A stretch of 64,000 nucleotides of DNA from Clarkia xantiana subsp. parviflora (GCA_036873135.1 JAPTYO010000011.1:8113071-8177070); one strand, 5' to 3'. Shown: positions 24,347-38,600, counted from the stretch's first letter. Notes: generated from the sequence alone by a model not told the origin. Made by a program: numbers and translations.

Positions 24347-26462
24347 TACTATACGAAATACCCATTTACCGGCGATGGTTAGTGCTCGGTAAATTCTCTT
24401 TTTGTCAGTATAAGTTGGAGTTTTATTGGCGAAATAATGTACCTGTAGAAGTTTTATAAGGAAAAAATCTAATTACCGATAGTCACCTGTCAGTAAAAGA
24501 TATATGTAAACGTGAAATTTGACATGTAAATTAATCAATAATTATTATAAGGCAATTCGAGCATACAATAGTTGAAATGAGGTTTACGTAATGGATCCAC
24601 ATTGTACAGACCTTAGAAGATTGTTATCTACGATGAACGGAACTCCCATAGACAAAGCACCATTTTTGCTTCTTTTTCATTTCTGAGGTACAGAACGGCT
24701 GGATGACCGACCTTCTTCACCACATATAAATATGAAACATCTCGTATATATTACATGTGCATGTAATAATTAATTAACATATATAAACACAGATTTAAAA
24801 AACCTAGAAAAATTAAAAACCAATGAGCCCTGGCAACGTTTGGCAAAAAAAAATCGATCCCTGTAACCTCATCCGGATCTGATGGAGAAGAAAAACTTGA
24901 CCATTGTGTGTTTATACAAGCAATATCGAACTCATTAGTTCGAGTTGTATGAAATTTGCAATGTCCTGTTCGACTTCCCATTTTGAAATACAAACACATG
25001 CAGTATGATCCGATGAGTATATTTGATGTTTTCCATATAGCAGTAGCATATAGAGAAGTTTTGGTGACTTTAAATTCACATATTTCACACATGATTGCGA
25101 GAGAATTTCAGTTCCAATGAAAAGAAGTAGAATATGTGGCGGACCAAAAACTTCCACCTAATGATAATCAACAAGAATTCTTCAAGAATATGGTACAAGT
25201 TGTTACAACCATTAAAGAAGAAAAAATCAATCAATGGGAAGAAAAACTCAACGTTGACATTGATCTTCAGAGCCAAATACTATTTGCTAAGTCATGGTGA
25301 CGCTCTGTTTGGTTGGAAGCACTGAGACACAATACCAAACTATGTTTCACAAAGTCTGATGATGCACTCCTCTGACTGCAGATATCATGAACATAGACTT
25401 TCAAATATTGTTAAGCATAAAAACAAACACATCTCTCATGTACTCGTGCCCATCCCCATCTCTTTAAAAAGATTGATAATATTATGCTTGGAGCAGCAGC
25501 AGGAAGCAAATCCTTGTATTTTCTACATGTATTATTAAAGGACGGCTTAACAGGAGAAGGATCGAATATCTCAAACAGAAGTGCCCAAAGATTCAGATAT
25601 TGGATGCATCTCTTCTAATTCATCAACGCAAATTCCAACAAATGATATGATCAATATCTTCAAGTGGATGAATTGTGAAAGATGGTAACGTCGACTTCAA
25701 ATACACAATCGAGGGATTATATGTTAGCCCCAAGACTCAGAAAATTTACAATCGGTGCCCGTTAGGATGTGGCACTCATCCTTCATTACATATTTGCATA
25801 TCAGAAACCCCCAATTAAACGAATGTGAAGATCAGAACGTTCCTTTGGATCACACCACAAGAAAGCAAAAGGAATGGAGCGGCCGAGGGCGAGGAAATTG
25901 GATATGAGAAGAAGCGGTTACAAATGAACTGAAACGGTGGAATGAGACATTATCTGCCGGCATTGCAGATGACTCAAGTAAATGAAGCGGTTTGCTAGGA
26001 TTTTTATAATGTTGGAACCAGTTGACCGGCACTTGATTAACGGGACTGACGGGGTAGGTAGTTTAGGGTTTTGTGGTGGATGAGGAGGAGGAGTTTGGAG
26101 TTTGGAACATTGGGTGACGGAGGAGATGATACAGAGGGAAGGACGTGAACGGTTTGTGGGTGTTTTAGAGATTTGAATTAATTATAGGGGTATTTATGGT
26201 ACAAAGAAAATTGGAACCAGAAGTTTGTTTTTTAAATAGAGTAAAGATATATATATATATATATATATATTAATTGAGCCGAAAATAGATATACCTATAT
26301 ATATTTGAGAAAAAAAAATAGTTATATATTCCACATATATATATTATCTTTATATATCATAATATATTTCTTATGTGTTTAAACCTGACTCAATCAATCC
26401 AGAGGAAAATCTTTCGCACACACTTTTCAGTGTTATTAGGAATTTACAGTTCTTGAATCGGC
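24347..26462. other. Intergenic interval, unit 3: no recognised gene
   Basis: This has the same layout as in units 1 and 2: the unassigned 113-codon minus-strand ORF at 24751-25092, a (TA)n run near 26247-26270 and the presumed promoter of SART1-like copy 3. Confidence 0.5.
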
Positions 26463-28797
26463 ATGAAATCGGAGCGTTTTGATTCCAGAGCTGATGATAT
26501 GCACGCTGACGACTCGCCGTCCAGGGATAGGCACGGCAATGGTTTGGCGGAGGGCGAAGCGAAGAGCAAGTATCGGAAGAAGAGCAGTGGTCGGAGGGAG
26601 GAGAAATATTACAGAAGTAAAGAGCGGGATATGGTTTCAAGAGAGACCAAGATTCCGAGCAGGGATCGACGGAAGGAGGATAGGGATGACAGGGAGGAGA
26701 GAGATAACCATCAGAATCAAATTATGAAGTAAGTGATCATGTTGATTTCCCCTATCCTTCTGTTCTTCAAATTGACTGCGATTTTTCATGGAGAAGTGAC
26801 AACAGAAAAAAAAAAAAAAAAATAGACACAAATTCACTTAATTTCAGTAAGCTAACTAAGAAAAATGGTAATTAGGGTTTAGGAGCCTTGAGTTTTTAGT
26901 TCTTTTTTCTTTTTTTTTACTCAATACTTTACTTCCGAATTAAATTTAGAACTGCCTGACCTGACCTATCTGGTGTCTTCTTTTGTAGTTTCTCATTAGT
27001 TGAATTTCCTTCCATAGAATTGTTAATTTCAAGTGAAACGGATTTATAGGAATTCGAATGGATGGTCTCTTGCTTCTGAAGTATGATAAGCTATTCTCCT
27101 GTAGTTATACTTTATTTTTATGAATCAAAGCAAGTAATGATATTGATGTATTCCTTATTAGGGCAAATGAGGAGAGGACCAAAAAAAAGACTGAAGGTGC
27201 TTCTGAATTGTTGGACTGGGTTAGCAAATGTCGTAAACTTGAGGATAAAAAAAAGGCTGAGAAGCAGAAAGCTGCTCAGCTCTTAAGAATGTTTGAGGAA
27301 CAGGTATTAGTGTTTTAGTTTATGTATTTTCAAGAAAGTTTTTAATCATGATTTTGTAGAAGTGGTACTTAATTATTTTTTGGACAATTTCCAGGAAAAT
27401 ATGGGTCAGGAAGATAGTGAAGATGAGGAGGGTGCACCAGCGAAGGTCTCACTTGATTACTATACTCAAGAAGAAATGGTACAGTTTAAAAAGCCTAAGA
27501 AGAAGAAATCATCAGTGAGAAAGAAAGAGAAGTTGAATTTAGATGCTCTAGAAGCAGAAGCAGAAGCAGCTGCTGCTGGTTTGGGTGTTGGGGATCTTGG
27601 ATCTCGAAACAATAGGAAGAGACGAGCTATTAGAGAAGAGGAAGAGAGAACTGAGGCCGAAAGAAAAAGCAATGCATATCAATCAGCTTTTGCCAAAGCA
27701 GATGAGGCATCTAAATCTCTGCGAATGCAATTGGATACTATTGAAGAGGAAGATGAGGAAAACACTATTGTAGATGGTGATGATGATCTATATAAATCAC
27801 TTGAAAGAGCAAGAAACTTAGCTCTTAAGAAGCAAAATGAGCTGCAAGTTTCTGGTCCTGATTCAGTTGCTCTCCTCGTCGCTGCTGTTTCAAGCAGCCA
27901 AGCTGCTGAGAATGCCTCACAGGGAGAACAACACGAAAACAGGATTGTCATTACGGAAATGGAGGAATTTGTTGGGGGTCTTCAGCTTGATGAAGGTAGA
28001 ATTTAAAAATCATCTTCTTATATTGAACTTTATGATTACTGGAAGGATTTTTATTCTTCTGTGATTGCTGAGATCTGTGATTATCTATGAAGTAAATTAT
28101 GTTTCTGTTTTTACTCGATTAGTGTCCTTATTATAAGGTGGTTCAGTTTTGTTTACCGGGTTTCATTTAAATTTCTTCTTCAGAATTCAGTAGATCAGAC
28201 AAGGAAGATGTGTTTATGGATGAAGATGAAGCTGCAATCTTTGATCATGAACAAAAGGCTGAGGATGGTGTATTGGCAGAAGATAAAGAAAATATGAATG
28301 ATGAAGCTCCAGACAGGACCATTCATGAAGCTGCTGTATGGAAAGGCCTATCGGGTGCACTGAAGCTTCTCCAGGACCGCGGTGATCTCAAAGAAGCTTT
28401 CGAATGGGGTGGTAGAAACATGGATAAGAAAAAAAGCAAACTTATCGTTCTTACAGATTCTCAAGGAGGAAGAGAAGTTCGCATTGAAAGAACAGATGAA
28501 TTCGGCCGAATTGTAAGTCCCCTAATTACCTTGCATATATATAGAAAATGCTGAATCTTTCCTTATTTGAAAAATCTGAGATTATTGATGTTTATGTTGT
28601 ATCAGATGACTCCAAAAGAATCGTTTCGGGATTTATCACACAAGTTCCATGGAAAAGGGCCTGGGAAAAAGAAGCAAGAGAAACGGATGAAGCAATACTA
28701 TGAAGACTTGAAGATGAAGCAGATGAAGAATGCAGATACTCCATCTTTATCAGCAGAAAGGATGAGAGAAGCTCAAGCTCTGTTGAAGAGGCCTTAG
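26463..28797 (+). CDS. DOT2: SART1/DOT2-like, copy 3, C-terminally truncated
   Basis: The exons are 26463-26728, 27162-27303, 27395-27995, 28184-28512 and 28606-28797, encoding about 509 aa. The frame ends at a TAG at 28795-28797 created by a 4-bp deletion relative to copies 1 and 2, in the segment that reads RPYLVISG in those copies. This removes the conserved YLVISG region and the final exon, whose remnant with VEHFLGIKRK-type coding remains at 29122-29199. Copy 3 also has non-conservative changes in exon 4 (Gly to Trp in the conserved AVGKGLSGA motif, and Val-Gly to Ile-Val). The extra changes concentrate 3' of about 28.2 kb. It is likely on the way to becoming a pseudogene, although the first 500 residues remain open. 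Confidence 0.75.
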
Positions 28798-30197
28798 TGA
28801 TAAGTGGAAACGTTAAACCAGCCCAAAATAGTGGTTTTGCCACTGTGCAGAAAGATACTGGGAGTTTGACACCAGTATATTGTTAAGGGTTAGTAACCAA
28901 AACTTTTGAACAATTTACAAATTGCTACTTTGTTTCAATTCCCATCATTGGATAGAAAATTAGCATGTTTCTGTCACGTATGTCTTTTCATGTGTACCTA
29001 AACTTTGCATTACATATTATTCAATTAGGGAAGAAACCGCAATCATTGGTGATAGAAAATAAATAAGAATGCGCAATTTTATCTTGGCTTTAGCACTGAT
29101 CGATCACAATCTTTGTTCTAGGTTGAGCATTTCCTTGGAATAAAGCGTAAGCCTGAATCCTTGCGCTTTGGGATCAGTAAAGAAGACAAAAGGAGATGAG
29201 TTATAAATCCAAAAACAACTTGAATGAAGCTAAGCTTTCACAGCCGACGGATTTACTTTTTGATTGGTAGGGGCAAAGGTTACAACTTGGTGATTAGATT
29301 GAGATTTACCGTAAATGGATTTACAGTTTATGTTATAAATTTTCTAGTAACTATATGTCAAATGAATCAAATTTTCTAGCTAATGTTTCCAAACCCAATA
29401 TTTATTTTTTCTAGATTGTCATGTTCATCAAATTCCACTTCCTTCATAAGATTAAGAGTTTTTGACCAAAAAGCCATATGGACAACCAAATACTAATATA
29501 GGCTAGAAAAAAAAAAAATTATTTACAAATATAGGGCTGGTCGGGTTGGGGGAACCCGGCCAAGTAAAAAAAAAAAAGTTAAATGCTTGGCCGGGGTTCT
29601 GAGGACTCGGCCAACTGTTTTACTTTTTTCTTTTAAGACAAATTAAAAAAAAAATAAAAAAATTAATCCATTATTTATTTCTCTATATATACAACCTTAA
29701 CTATCTAACTATTTATAAAATAAAAAAAAAGTAGATGAATCGCAATTTTTCCGTGAGGGTACTATTTTGAGTTATATCTTCAAAATAAAGGTTTAACCAA
29801 CACAATTGCCAAGATATATACCCAATTTGTTGATTAGGAAGCTAGTTAACTTGTTAAATACCCCATAAATTTCAGTTTTAAAATTGTCCACAAGCAGAAA
29901 GTTCAACTAACGCAAGTCCTCTTGGAGATGAGTCTTGATTTTGGCACTACATGTTTGGTAGTCTAAATTTAGTGGAATTAACACTTTGACTAAACTAAAA
30001 ATGATAGAGGATCTGTCCCTTGTGCAGAAGAGTCTATGTGAACGATGCACTATAAGACAAACCAATTCTCAATCGGAGTAGCAAAAGAGCAAAAGTGATC
30101 AACTGTTTTTTATTCACTCTGATATTTGTGGCCATATTTCTCCTTTTCTGAACAGAGGTAAAAAAAAAAAAATTTGTTTTGAACAAGTCTGTGACCA
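28798..30197. other. 3' remnant of SART1-like copy 3 and end of the array
   Basis: This contains the orphan last exon (29122-29199) and a degraded copy of the GGCCGGGTT inverted repeat (29553-29564 and 29586-29598, with one extra G). Repeat similarity stops at 30197. Confidence 0.6.
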
Positions 30198-30647
30198 TAT
30201 TTCACTTTTCAATATTAAATACAATTTTTTTTGTCAAAATATTACATTATATATAAATTCAAAACATAAATCTAACACCAACAAATATAAACAACAAACA
30301 CATCAAATTCATTACAAATACAAATTCAAATCCAAACACCAAATTAACAAATCCTAATAATCTAAATATACATCTATTTGTAATTTGGTCCATGTTATTT
30401 ATATAGGTACTATATTAACCATATTGTTTAGTAAATGTTAGATCATATTAACATAAAAAAAAAAAAATTTTAAAAAAAATATTATATATATATATATGCA
30501 TTTCGGGCGGGTCTACGGGGCCCCGGGTCTCTAGACCCGGACCCGCCCCGACCCGAGACCGATCCGACCCGGACCCGACACGTGACCCGCGGGTCGGCGG
30601 GTCAAAACCGGGTCGGGGCCCCGCGGGTCAGCGGGGCCCCGAGAGTC
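30198..30647. other. AT-rich spacer and left part of an ACCCG-rich hAT-like remnant
   Basis: Unit 3 breaks into AT-rich sequence. From about 30500 the DNA changes sharply to GC-rich sequence built of GGGTC/GACCC motifs. It matches no gene. It appears to be the left part of an old hAT-type element whose right end is TTGCCATCCCTA at 31464-31475, of the TAGGGATGGCAA type often seen in plant hAT MITEs. Confidence 0.4.
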
Positions 30648-31452
30648 TAGGCCTGTCAAAACGGGTCAACCCGTGACCCGTAACCCGTGACCCGCGGGTC
30701 ACCGACGATCCGACCCGTGATTGACCCGGGAGTCACCACAGGTCAGGGTCGCAGACCCGTACCCGGGATCCCGGGTCACGGGTTGACCCGTGTTTGACCC
30801 GTGACCAAAATATGATTAATTTACGTAACGAGCAGTTGTCTTTTCTACGTTGCGTATCTTCACTAGAAATATTCAAATACTAACATCAATAACTATCCCA
30901 GTGTCCCTAATGAGTAGTAATCTAATATCACAACTTACCGTGCCCATCATTTATTCTCTTCAAAATTTAGTTTAATTCATTCTCCACTCGTATTCAATAT
31001 ATATATATACTTAAATACAAATATTTAGTCAATTAAATCTTTGACCTCCACAGATATTTGTAGGCTAAAATGTAATTGAATTTCTACTTTTAATTAGACT
31101 ATAATAGTAAGCTTAATTAAAGTTAAGCATAAACGTATGAAAAATGTTTTAGATGAAAAAAAATTGGATGGAGCATGCTACCCATATGACCAAATTCTTC
31201 GGCATGTATGCCTTTCGTGGCAAAACACTACTCTGTGACATTAGAGCATCCAGTCCTGAGTCCACAATGGTATTACCCCAAAATGTTAGCAGTAGAACGG
31301 GTCACGGGTCATATAGCTAAACCCGTACCCGGCCCGATTTGAACGGGTCATTTACGGGTCAACCCGTAAATGACCCGTTACCAAAATATACATACCCGGA
31401 CCCGACCCGTGACCGGGTCATTTACGGGTCGCGGGTTATATTGACAGGCCTA
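30648..31452. mobile_element. Nested hAT-like element, about 805 bp
   Basis: The termini are TAGGCCTGTCAA at the left and TTGACAGGCCTA at the right, perfect 12-bp inverted repeats. The flanks are a near-match of 8 bp, CCCGAGAG versus CCCGAGAC, if two bases are allowed at the left border. The subterminal regions are rich in ACGGGTCA-type motifs and the interior is AT-rich with no transposase ORF. It is inserted in a similar ACCCG-rich sequence. Confidence 0.6.
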
Positions 31453-32626
31453 CCCGAGACCCGTTGCCATCCCTACCCGTATGCACTATGCAGTAAAGTT
31501 CTTACTATGAAAAAAAAAAAAATTCAGGATTTAAACTTCTTACTTTCTGTAAAGAATGAAGTGTTGAACCGCTACACTATATTACATGATTAACTGCTAC
31601 TCATTTAGTCCTACCTAAGTGAAAGGGAAAAAAACATTAAAGAGAAGAACTCAATGTATTCAATCAAAAACCAAACACCACCTATTAACCCAACAGTTAG
31701 CCACTAGAACTCACTTAATTATCCTCTCTAGTTACACATTATACTTCCAAAATAAGCAATTTACACCCTCAACAATATTGCAGTAAGAGAATTTATATTA
31801 ATCAACGTTAGTATAAAAAAAAAAAGACAATCAGAATTAACTACAAATTAGTCCAATACTACACAATCAACATAGACTAGATCCACATATAAGATTTTTG
31901 TCAAGTTTAAACTTTTTAGGGTCCATTGTTCAGCCACCAAGTTATTAGTGTAGACAATCTTTCTTTTCTTTAGAAATCATGTATCCAACCAAGCTCCAAA
32001 TTTATTTCTCTGAACCCCAACCCTCCCAAAGGTTCCAGGGTTACGGTATTTAACTTAATCCAACCCCTCATAGATGGGTTTCATTTCACCGAAATAGTAT
32101 AATACGAGTGCATAAAAATAAGTGTCACCAAATTCTTTGAAACTTCCTTTGCAAAAGGATCAAATTTAGGAGAGACCATAATTCCTAAACAATAAGTAGT
32201 TTCTAATCTTTCAATTCCTAAGACAATATTCCAGCCTATCCTCAAGTAATGTGCAGTAATTTAACTACAGTTATGCAAAATATATTGTCCACAAGTTAAA
32301 GAGTTAAAGTTTTACATTAAGTTTGGAATAACTCATGCCAAAATTTCTTTATAGTTCTACAACCTCTGAGGATATACATCTTATCCGCTTGACTGCAAAT
32401 TTTGAAAGTAGGATCCACAATAACCCCTTATATGATGTCTAATTCTACGAGTAGAGCAAGACCAAATTCAAACTCATTCTCATTTTAATAGTAGGGCTAG
32501 ACGTGATCTTCTAAGATATAATAATTTTATGGATAATACCAGGAGAACCAACCCATACCTTCTAAGAAAAACAGGAGAAAAAATTCTGATAAGGTCAACT
32601 AACTAGACTGGAAATAATTAAGTACC
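31453..32626. other. Spacer downstream of the ValRS gene
   Basis: The right end of the outer hAT-like remnant lies at about 31475. The rest is AT-rich DNA without a recognised gene. The part next to 32627 should contain the ValRS 3' UTR. Confidence 0.4.
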
Positions 32627-35600
32627 TTAATCTGAAACCAAAGTTGTTGATTCGAGAAAGCTGAGGCGGTTTTTAGTGAGACTGATCTTCTCTTTAGCAT
32701 CTTCCGCCTTCTCTCTTACTCCTCTAACCACTTCCTCCGGAGCTTTCTCCACAAACTGCATTACCATAATTATTCAGTATTAAATCCATTCTCAACATGC
32801 TGCTCAAAGTTGCATACTTAGAAATTACTTACCTTGGGAGAATTGAGACGAGATACAAGCTGATCATACTCTGTCTGCATTTTGGAGAGCCGTTTCGAGA
32901 GGCGCTGCACTTCAGCTGAGATGTCAACCATATCCGCTAGAGGAAGATAAGCTTCTAGCCCTTCACCAGCAACCAAGTGGACCGATCCACTTGCATCTTC
33001 TGCACAGTTTCACCATCTTTCTTTACAACTATCATAAATTGAATAATGATGTACTACTGATCCGAAACAAAACATAACCTGGAGGTGATTCCAAAAAATG
33101 GACATTATTCAAATCTAGGCGGGAAAGTGAAGCTAGAACTTCCTTCTCCTCCTGCATGCATATTAAGTGTTGTAGAATAAATACACAGTTTTCACAAACA
33201 TAAGCAAAATTTGCTCCTATTTTTAAGGATTTATACTATTTGTTAACAAGACTCGAGATTACATAACTGCACATTACATCAGGGAAAGAGATGGAAGGAG
33301 ATCCTTACAGCTATGTATTGAGTGACATCACTGCTAGCCACGATGGATGCAGAGATACGCTTCACTGGCTCCACAGAGTATTCAGCTCGAGCATTGCGGA
33401 TAGCTTTGGTCTGAGAATTAGACGAGCAATATGTTCAACCATAGCTACTAACTTGTGATGTTACTAATCAAGTGCCTACTCAAAATGATATGTAAAGCTG
33501 AAGTTATACACACAAAAAACTGACCAGAGCCTGTAGGTTTTCATATTTTTTAATTGATGTACTTTGTCTGGGAAGTGAAGTTTGCGCCCAAGGTGACACT
33601 ATCAAGGCCGTTTTCCTGTTGGGGAGTGCCTACACAAAGAACAGTGAGGAGCAAATTTGTAACTTCCCTTCATGGACAGTGATGTACCAAATCATCTGAA
33701 TTTAAATAGTCATCATTCAGATTGATGAATCCTATAAAGAAAAATATTAAGATGAGAAAATTTAGTTACCTGCCAAAGCTCCTCAGTTACAAATGGCATA
33801 AACGGATGTAGCAATTTGAGTACATTTTCAAACACATATAGTAAAACAGCCTGTGCAACTGAAGCTGAAACACCTTCTCCTCCTGAGTTATAAAGCCGAG
33901 TTTTGCTGGATTCAATATACCTAAACAAGGTAACATTAAACGCGTGAAGAGAAAATAACAATAAAAATATCCACGCAGAGGTTCATTAATTTTCAAAAAT
34001 CACAGTACAAAGAAAAATCTGCAGTGACAGGGTTTTGGGCAGTAAATGTGCTTAAAAGAAGAAAAAATTATCAGGGATAGCAAAAAGGTGGCCACAAACT
34101 GATCTAGAAGCAGATTTATCATACAACAAAAACTTTTGCCATCAAATGATCTTCACATATATTTTTAAAACTAAAAATACTTGTTATCTATTAGTTAAGG
34201 GATACATACCAGTCGGCAAAATCACCCCAGAAGAAATCGTATATTTCTCTTCCAACATCCCCAAAGAAAAACTTATCGTAGCTAGCAGTGACGGTATCTA
34301 CAAGCATGTGAAGTTTTGAGACCTAAGAAGTAAAACAGCAGTTATTTAATTTGCAATGCCTATAAGATGTTGAAATGTGTACTGTAGAAAGTGATGTTAT
34401 AGGCCTTACCACCCAACATTCAGGTAAAGGTAACTGGAGCAAAGAATCCTCTTTGTCGAACTGAAGAATAAAAATTGGTAGCCTTGTAAGTGAAAGCAGT
34501 CATATCCTTTGTTAGAATCATGCAGAAATTAGCTGAAGCATATAAATTCCATTCATAGATTTTCATCTGAGAACTATATAAGAAATTGAGAAATAACTAA
34601 TAAGTAAATGTAAGTTAGATACTTCTTGCCTTCATTTGGATCTAAAATAAGGGGCTTTACTGATTGCCCACCTGGAGGATATTAGCTTCTATTCTCCAAG
34701 GACATATACGTCAGAAACCAACTGAGGAGCTTCTAAAATGTAGAGATCGTTTATTTGTTTTTGACATTTTACCACCCAGCTAACATAATATGAATTATTT
34801 GAATCTTACTTTACAATTAATTTCTGGACCTTAATCCCTCAGATTAGATATTATGCCTGAAATGCTCAGGGACGAGTACACATCCCTTCTTCTCAAGCGT
34901 GCATAAAGAATCAGTCATAGCAGACGGTCTAAACAATGTCCAATCCAGTTAAAAATACTACTATGAAAAACCAAAATTTGTGCCTAATGAATGCACAAAT
35001 TTTGCTAGACTCAGTTGAGTATACGCAATTGCTCATATCTGAATCAATTGACAAGAAAGCGGTACCTTATGAGCCAATATAGATTCCCACGCAGATTCAT
35101 CAGTCTGACTTGGCAAATTCTGCAGAACAAATTTTCCAGCATTCCACAGTTTATTAGTGAACGCCTTGTTTGCAGTCAACCTCTCTGTTGATAGATTCAG
35201 GTCCTGGAACACAGAAATGGATGTCTTATTAAAGAGCAACATCTAAGAGCTTGTCGAATCTGGAAGTCGTCTGCATGAACTAGCAGCTTATAACATATTC
35301 AAGAAATTCTCCATATAAGAAATTATGCATCCTATCTACGCATATAAGAGCACACGAACCTGTCCAGCAGTTCCTAGAGCAATTGTAAAACGTAAAGCGT
35401 CTGTGCCAAACTCCTTGATAGTGTCAAGTGGATCAATTACATTACCCAATGATTTGGACATTTTTCTCCCCTGCAAAAGTTTAAACCAGAGAGACTTTAT
35501 GACAAGCTACCAAGATGCATTCTACATGAATATGGTTTTGGTACTGTACATGAATATTATGTTTTAACGATCAAGGACAAGAAAATTTCTTCCCCAGAAA

Positions 35601-38600
35601 AAGGTTGTTTATCTATGTAGAATAAGGCACTGTATAAAGCACATAAAAATGTTTCTTCATTGCAGAAATCTGTTAACATTGTTCGACTTTTCTGAGGAAT
35701 AGGTCATATCATATTATAATATATTTACAAGCAGTGATTGGAGCTAGCTCAATAAAGGTCCATGTAATATGTAGAATCTTTCGTCCGAGCTTCCACATTA
35801 ACCCTTTTTAATTACAGAGAAATAATAATGATAATAATAAGAAAACATGGAATTCTATACTGAAGTCACTTAACATTAGTGCCAACCGCCTAAGAAGATA
35901 ATATTTTTTAGATACAGGACATACACTTAAAAGGAATACCTTGTTTTTCTTTTACTTACTTCTGAATCACGAATAAGGCCATGAAGATAAATGTATGAAA
36001 ACGGAACTTTTCCAGTAAACTCAATCCCCATCATAACCATTCTTGCAACCCAGAAGAATAGAATATCATGACTGCATGAAAAAGAAAGAACATTAACCAA
36101 GGTTATCTGTAAAGTGCAAACAAACTACACATCATCATCACATGCTGCACGATGACAGCATACAGATGTTTACAGAACATAAGAAATTTAAGAGACAACC
36201 TAAGTGCATTACGAACATTGTTTGAAATATCAACCCCTTCATAATATTAACTACAACAGTTTGTGCTAGCTATTTTAAAATCCAAGCGAACTTTACATGG
36301 AAATAAGATATTTGGAAGAAACTTTGAGTTAATGACAAAAATTCTAGTGCCATGTTTCCATCCTATTAATGTGAATGAATCGCTGCAGGTCAAAAGGATA
36401 TCATAAAAATGATACAACAATCTTAATTTTTAAACTGACCGACAGGTTTGACTTGTAGCGCAGAACTAAGAGGACAGCCGAGACCTTGAAAACCACATAA
36501 TGACTCCTGAAGACCTGATTAAACTGAACTAACTACAAGTCGACCTTACGTATTTTTTTTATACAAGAAACCAATTTTACAAATTAATGTGATCACTTCA
36601 TATTTTTAGTGGAGATGCTATACTTTCCACCTTGGCCATGCAAACATGCACTGATGCATTGGCAATATGAAACATGTTCAATAAATAATGAAAGATCCCA
36701 AGTTGGATACGGTAAAGGTCCAGTCGTCCAGAAATTAATATGTGATGCTTATCCAAAAAGTGTAGAATCAGAGAAGAAGAAAAAGATAGTATGAGCAAGT
36801 TGTCAGTTTAACCGTGTAGAATTTACAAGTTTGAGCACAAACCCAGTTTCTAGCACTGTTGTAGGATAAAACCGATTGAAGTCCTCCGCTGATTCATCCG
36901 GCCAGCCTAAAGTGCTGAAAGGCCATAAACCACTGAAGAAAAAGAGACATGCTTAGTCAAAACTTCACAAAAACACCATAATGAATACATAACTCCAATT
37001 CGTAAATTTTTGGATCAGGTTAAGCATATAAGCTTGCACAATCCAGCCCAATTTCCAACCCTGTATCTTCTAACATCTAAAACTAGCCAATTGCCCTTGT
37101 TCAGTTTTTCCCCATGCGGGGTCTAATGAGGCATGGTCAAAGTACATATCGGACTAATGCAACCAAGCATTGATAATGATAATAACTCTTGTATCTGATC
37201 CAACTTGAAGCATCGGAACATCAGATCAACACAACCACAGCTTCAAATAAGGTATATATAGGCTCACTAGGACTATAGTACCACTTCTCTAACTGTCTCT
37301 CATCAGTGCTCATCTAAAGGCATAGAAAAAGCTTCCAACAAAGAAAGATTGCTGTTGCTGGTATTGTAAGAATTAAGAAATCATGAACAGAAACTATATT
37401 GCATTATTTTCATTGTTTCTTGATTAAGCTCGAAATGTATTTTTCCTATCTGGAAATTTCTGACAAGACCAATTTAATGGATGCTTCCAGAATTCAAAGC
37501 ATCGCTACCATTATTGCTTATGAGAAACAACTTCCCCTAACTACTTTCCCTTAACACCATGATGCATGTTTCCCTCTATATAAACATATACATGTGCAAG
37601 AACATATATGCATGTTCTACCGTGAATAATGAAAATAATAAGAAACTCAGGTTCATTTGAAAACAGACCTTGAAAACCAAGTGTCAAGAACATCTGAGTC
37701 TTGATATATTTCAACATTTCTTCCATATTTCTCCCGAGCTCTCTGAAGGGCCTCATCAGCACTTCTTGCAACTATGTACTCTTCTTCAGGCTCTTTCCCC
37801 ACAATGTACCAAACAGGTATTCTGTGTCCCCACCATAATTGTCTACTTATACACCAGTCTTTAATGTTGGACAGCCAGTGGTTATAAATCTGTAAACAGC
37901 GATTGTTTACGGATTTAACTCTAAATAAACAAAATAGGAAATCAACAGACATGGAAGTTTTTTCTTCTTTTAAAAGACTAATCTTTTAGCTTTTGCCAAA
38001 AGCCAAAGGATACACAAAAATGCTACTTCATGAAAACATTTTACAACGCAGAATGCCCTTAACCAGAAGTTGTCAAAAGTATGTCACTGATTTTAGTTAA
38101 TGTAGGATAAAAAAAACCTTTGCAGACTCATTTTACCATCCAAGCTTTTATATAAGTTTTGAGTATGAAGCAGACGGATATTTTCTAATCCAACTTTAAG
38201 ATTCATTGAAGGACCAACTAAAAGATGCTGAAGATAAGTATTAAGTAAACTAAGCCGGGATATTGTGCTTACATGTTGGAGCAATGAAATCCTAGTAGAA
38301 AGCGAATGACACAAACTCTATGTTACGGCCAATACTATTATGGCCAATAATAGTAGCTAGGGTACAACTATGATATTAGGGATAATATTATTAGGTTAAA
38401 TAATATCTTTATAATATTTAGTTATCTTATAATATTAGTTTTTATCTTTTAGAATATTAGCTAGGGTTCTTGTAATCCCTATATATAGGGTATTCTTATT
38501 AATGAAATGTCAACCTTCCAACAAATTAATCTTAATCTCCCGAGGAGATTAGGATTGATTAGGAAGTTAGATTTCAAATTTCCATACATTCTTGTGTTCT

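Larger units (their letters stand above)
20575..30197 (+). repeat. Tandem unit 3 (last unit, 9623 bp)
   Basis: This last unit carries a serine-rich gene and SART1-like copy 3. Similarity to the other units stops at 30197, immediately after a shared GTGACCA; unit 2 continues with ATAGG while unit 3 runs into unrelated AT-rich DNA. The 3' part of this unit (28.2-30.2 kb) is the most divergent part of the array, with more than twenty substitutions and small indels not seen in units 1 and 2. Confidence 0.9.
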
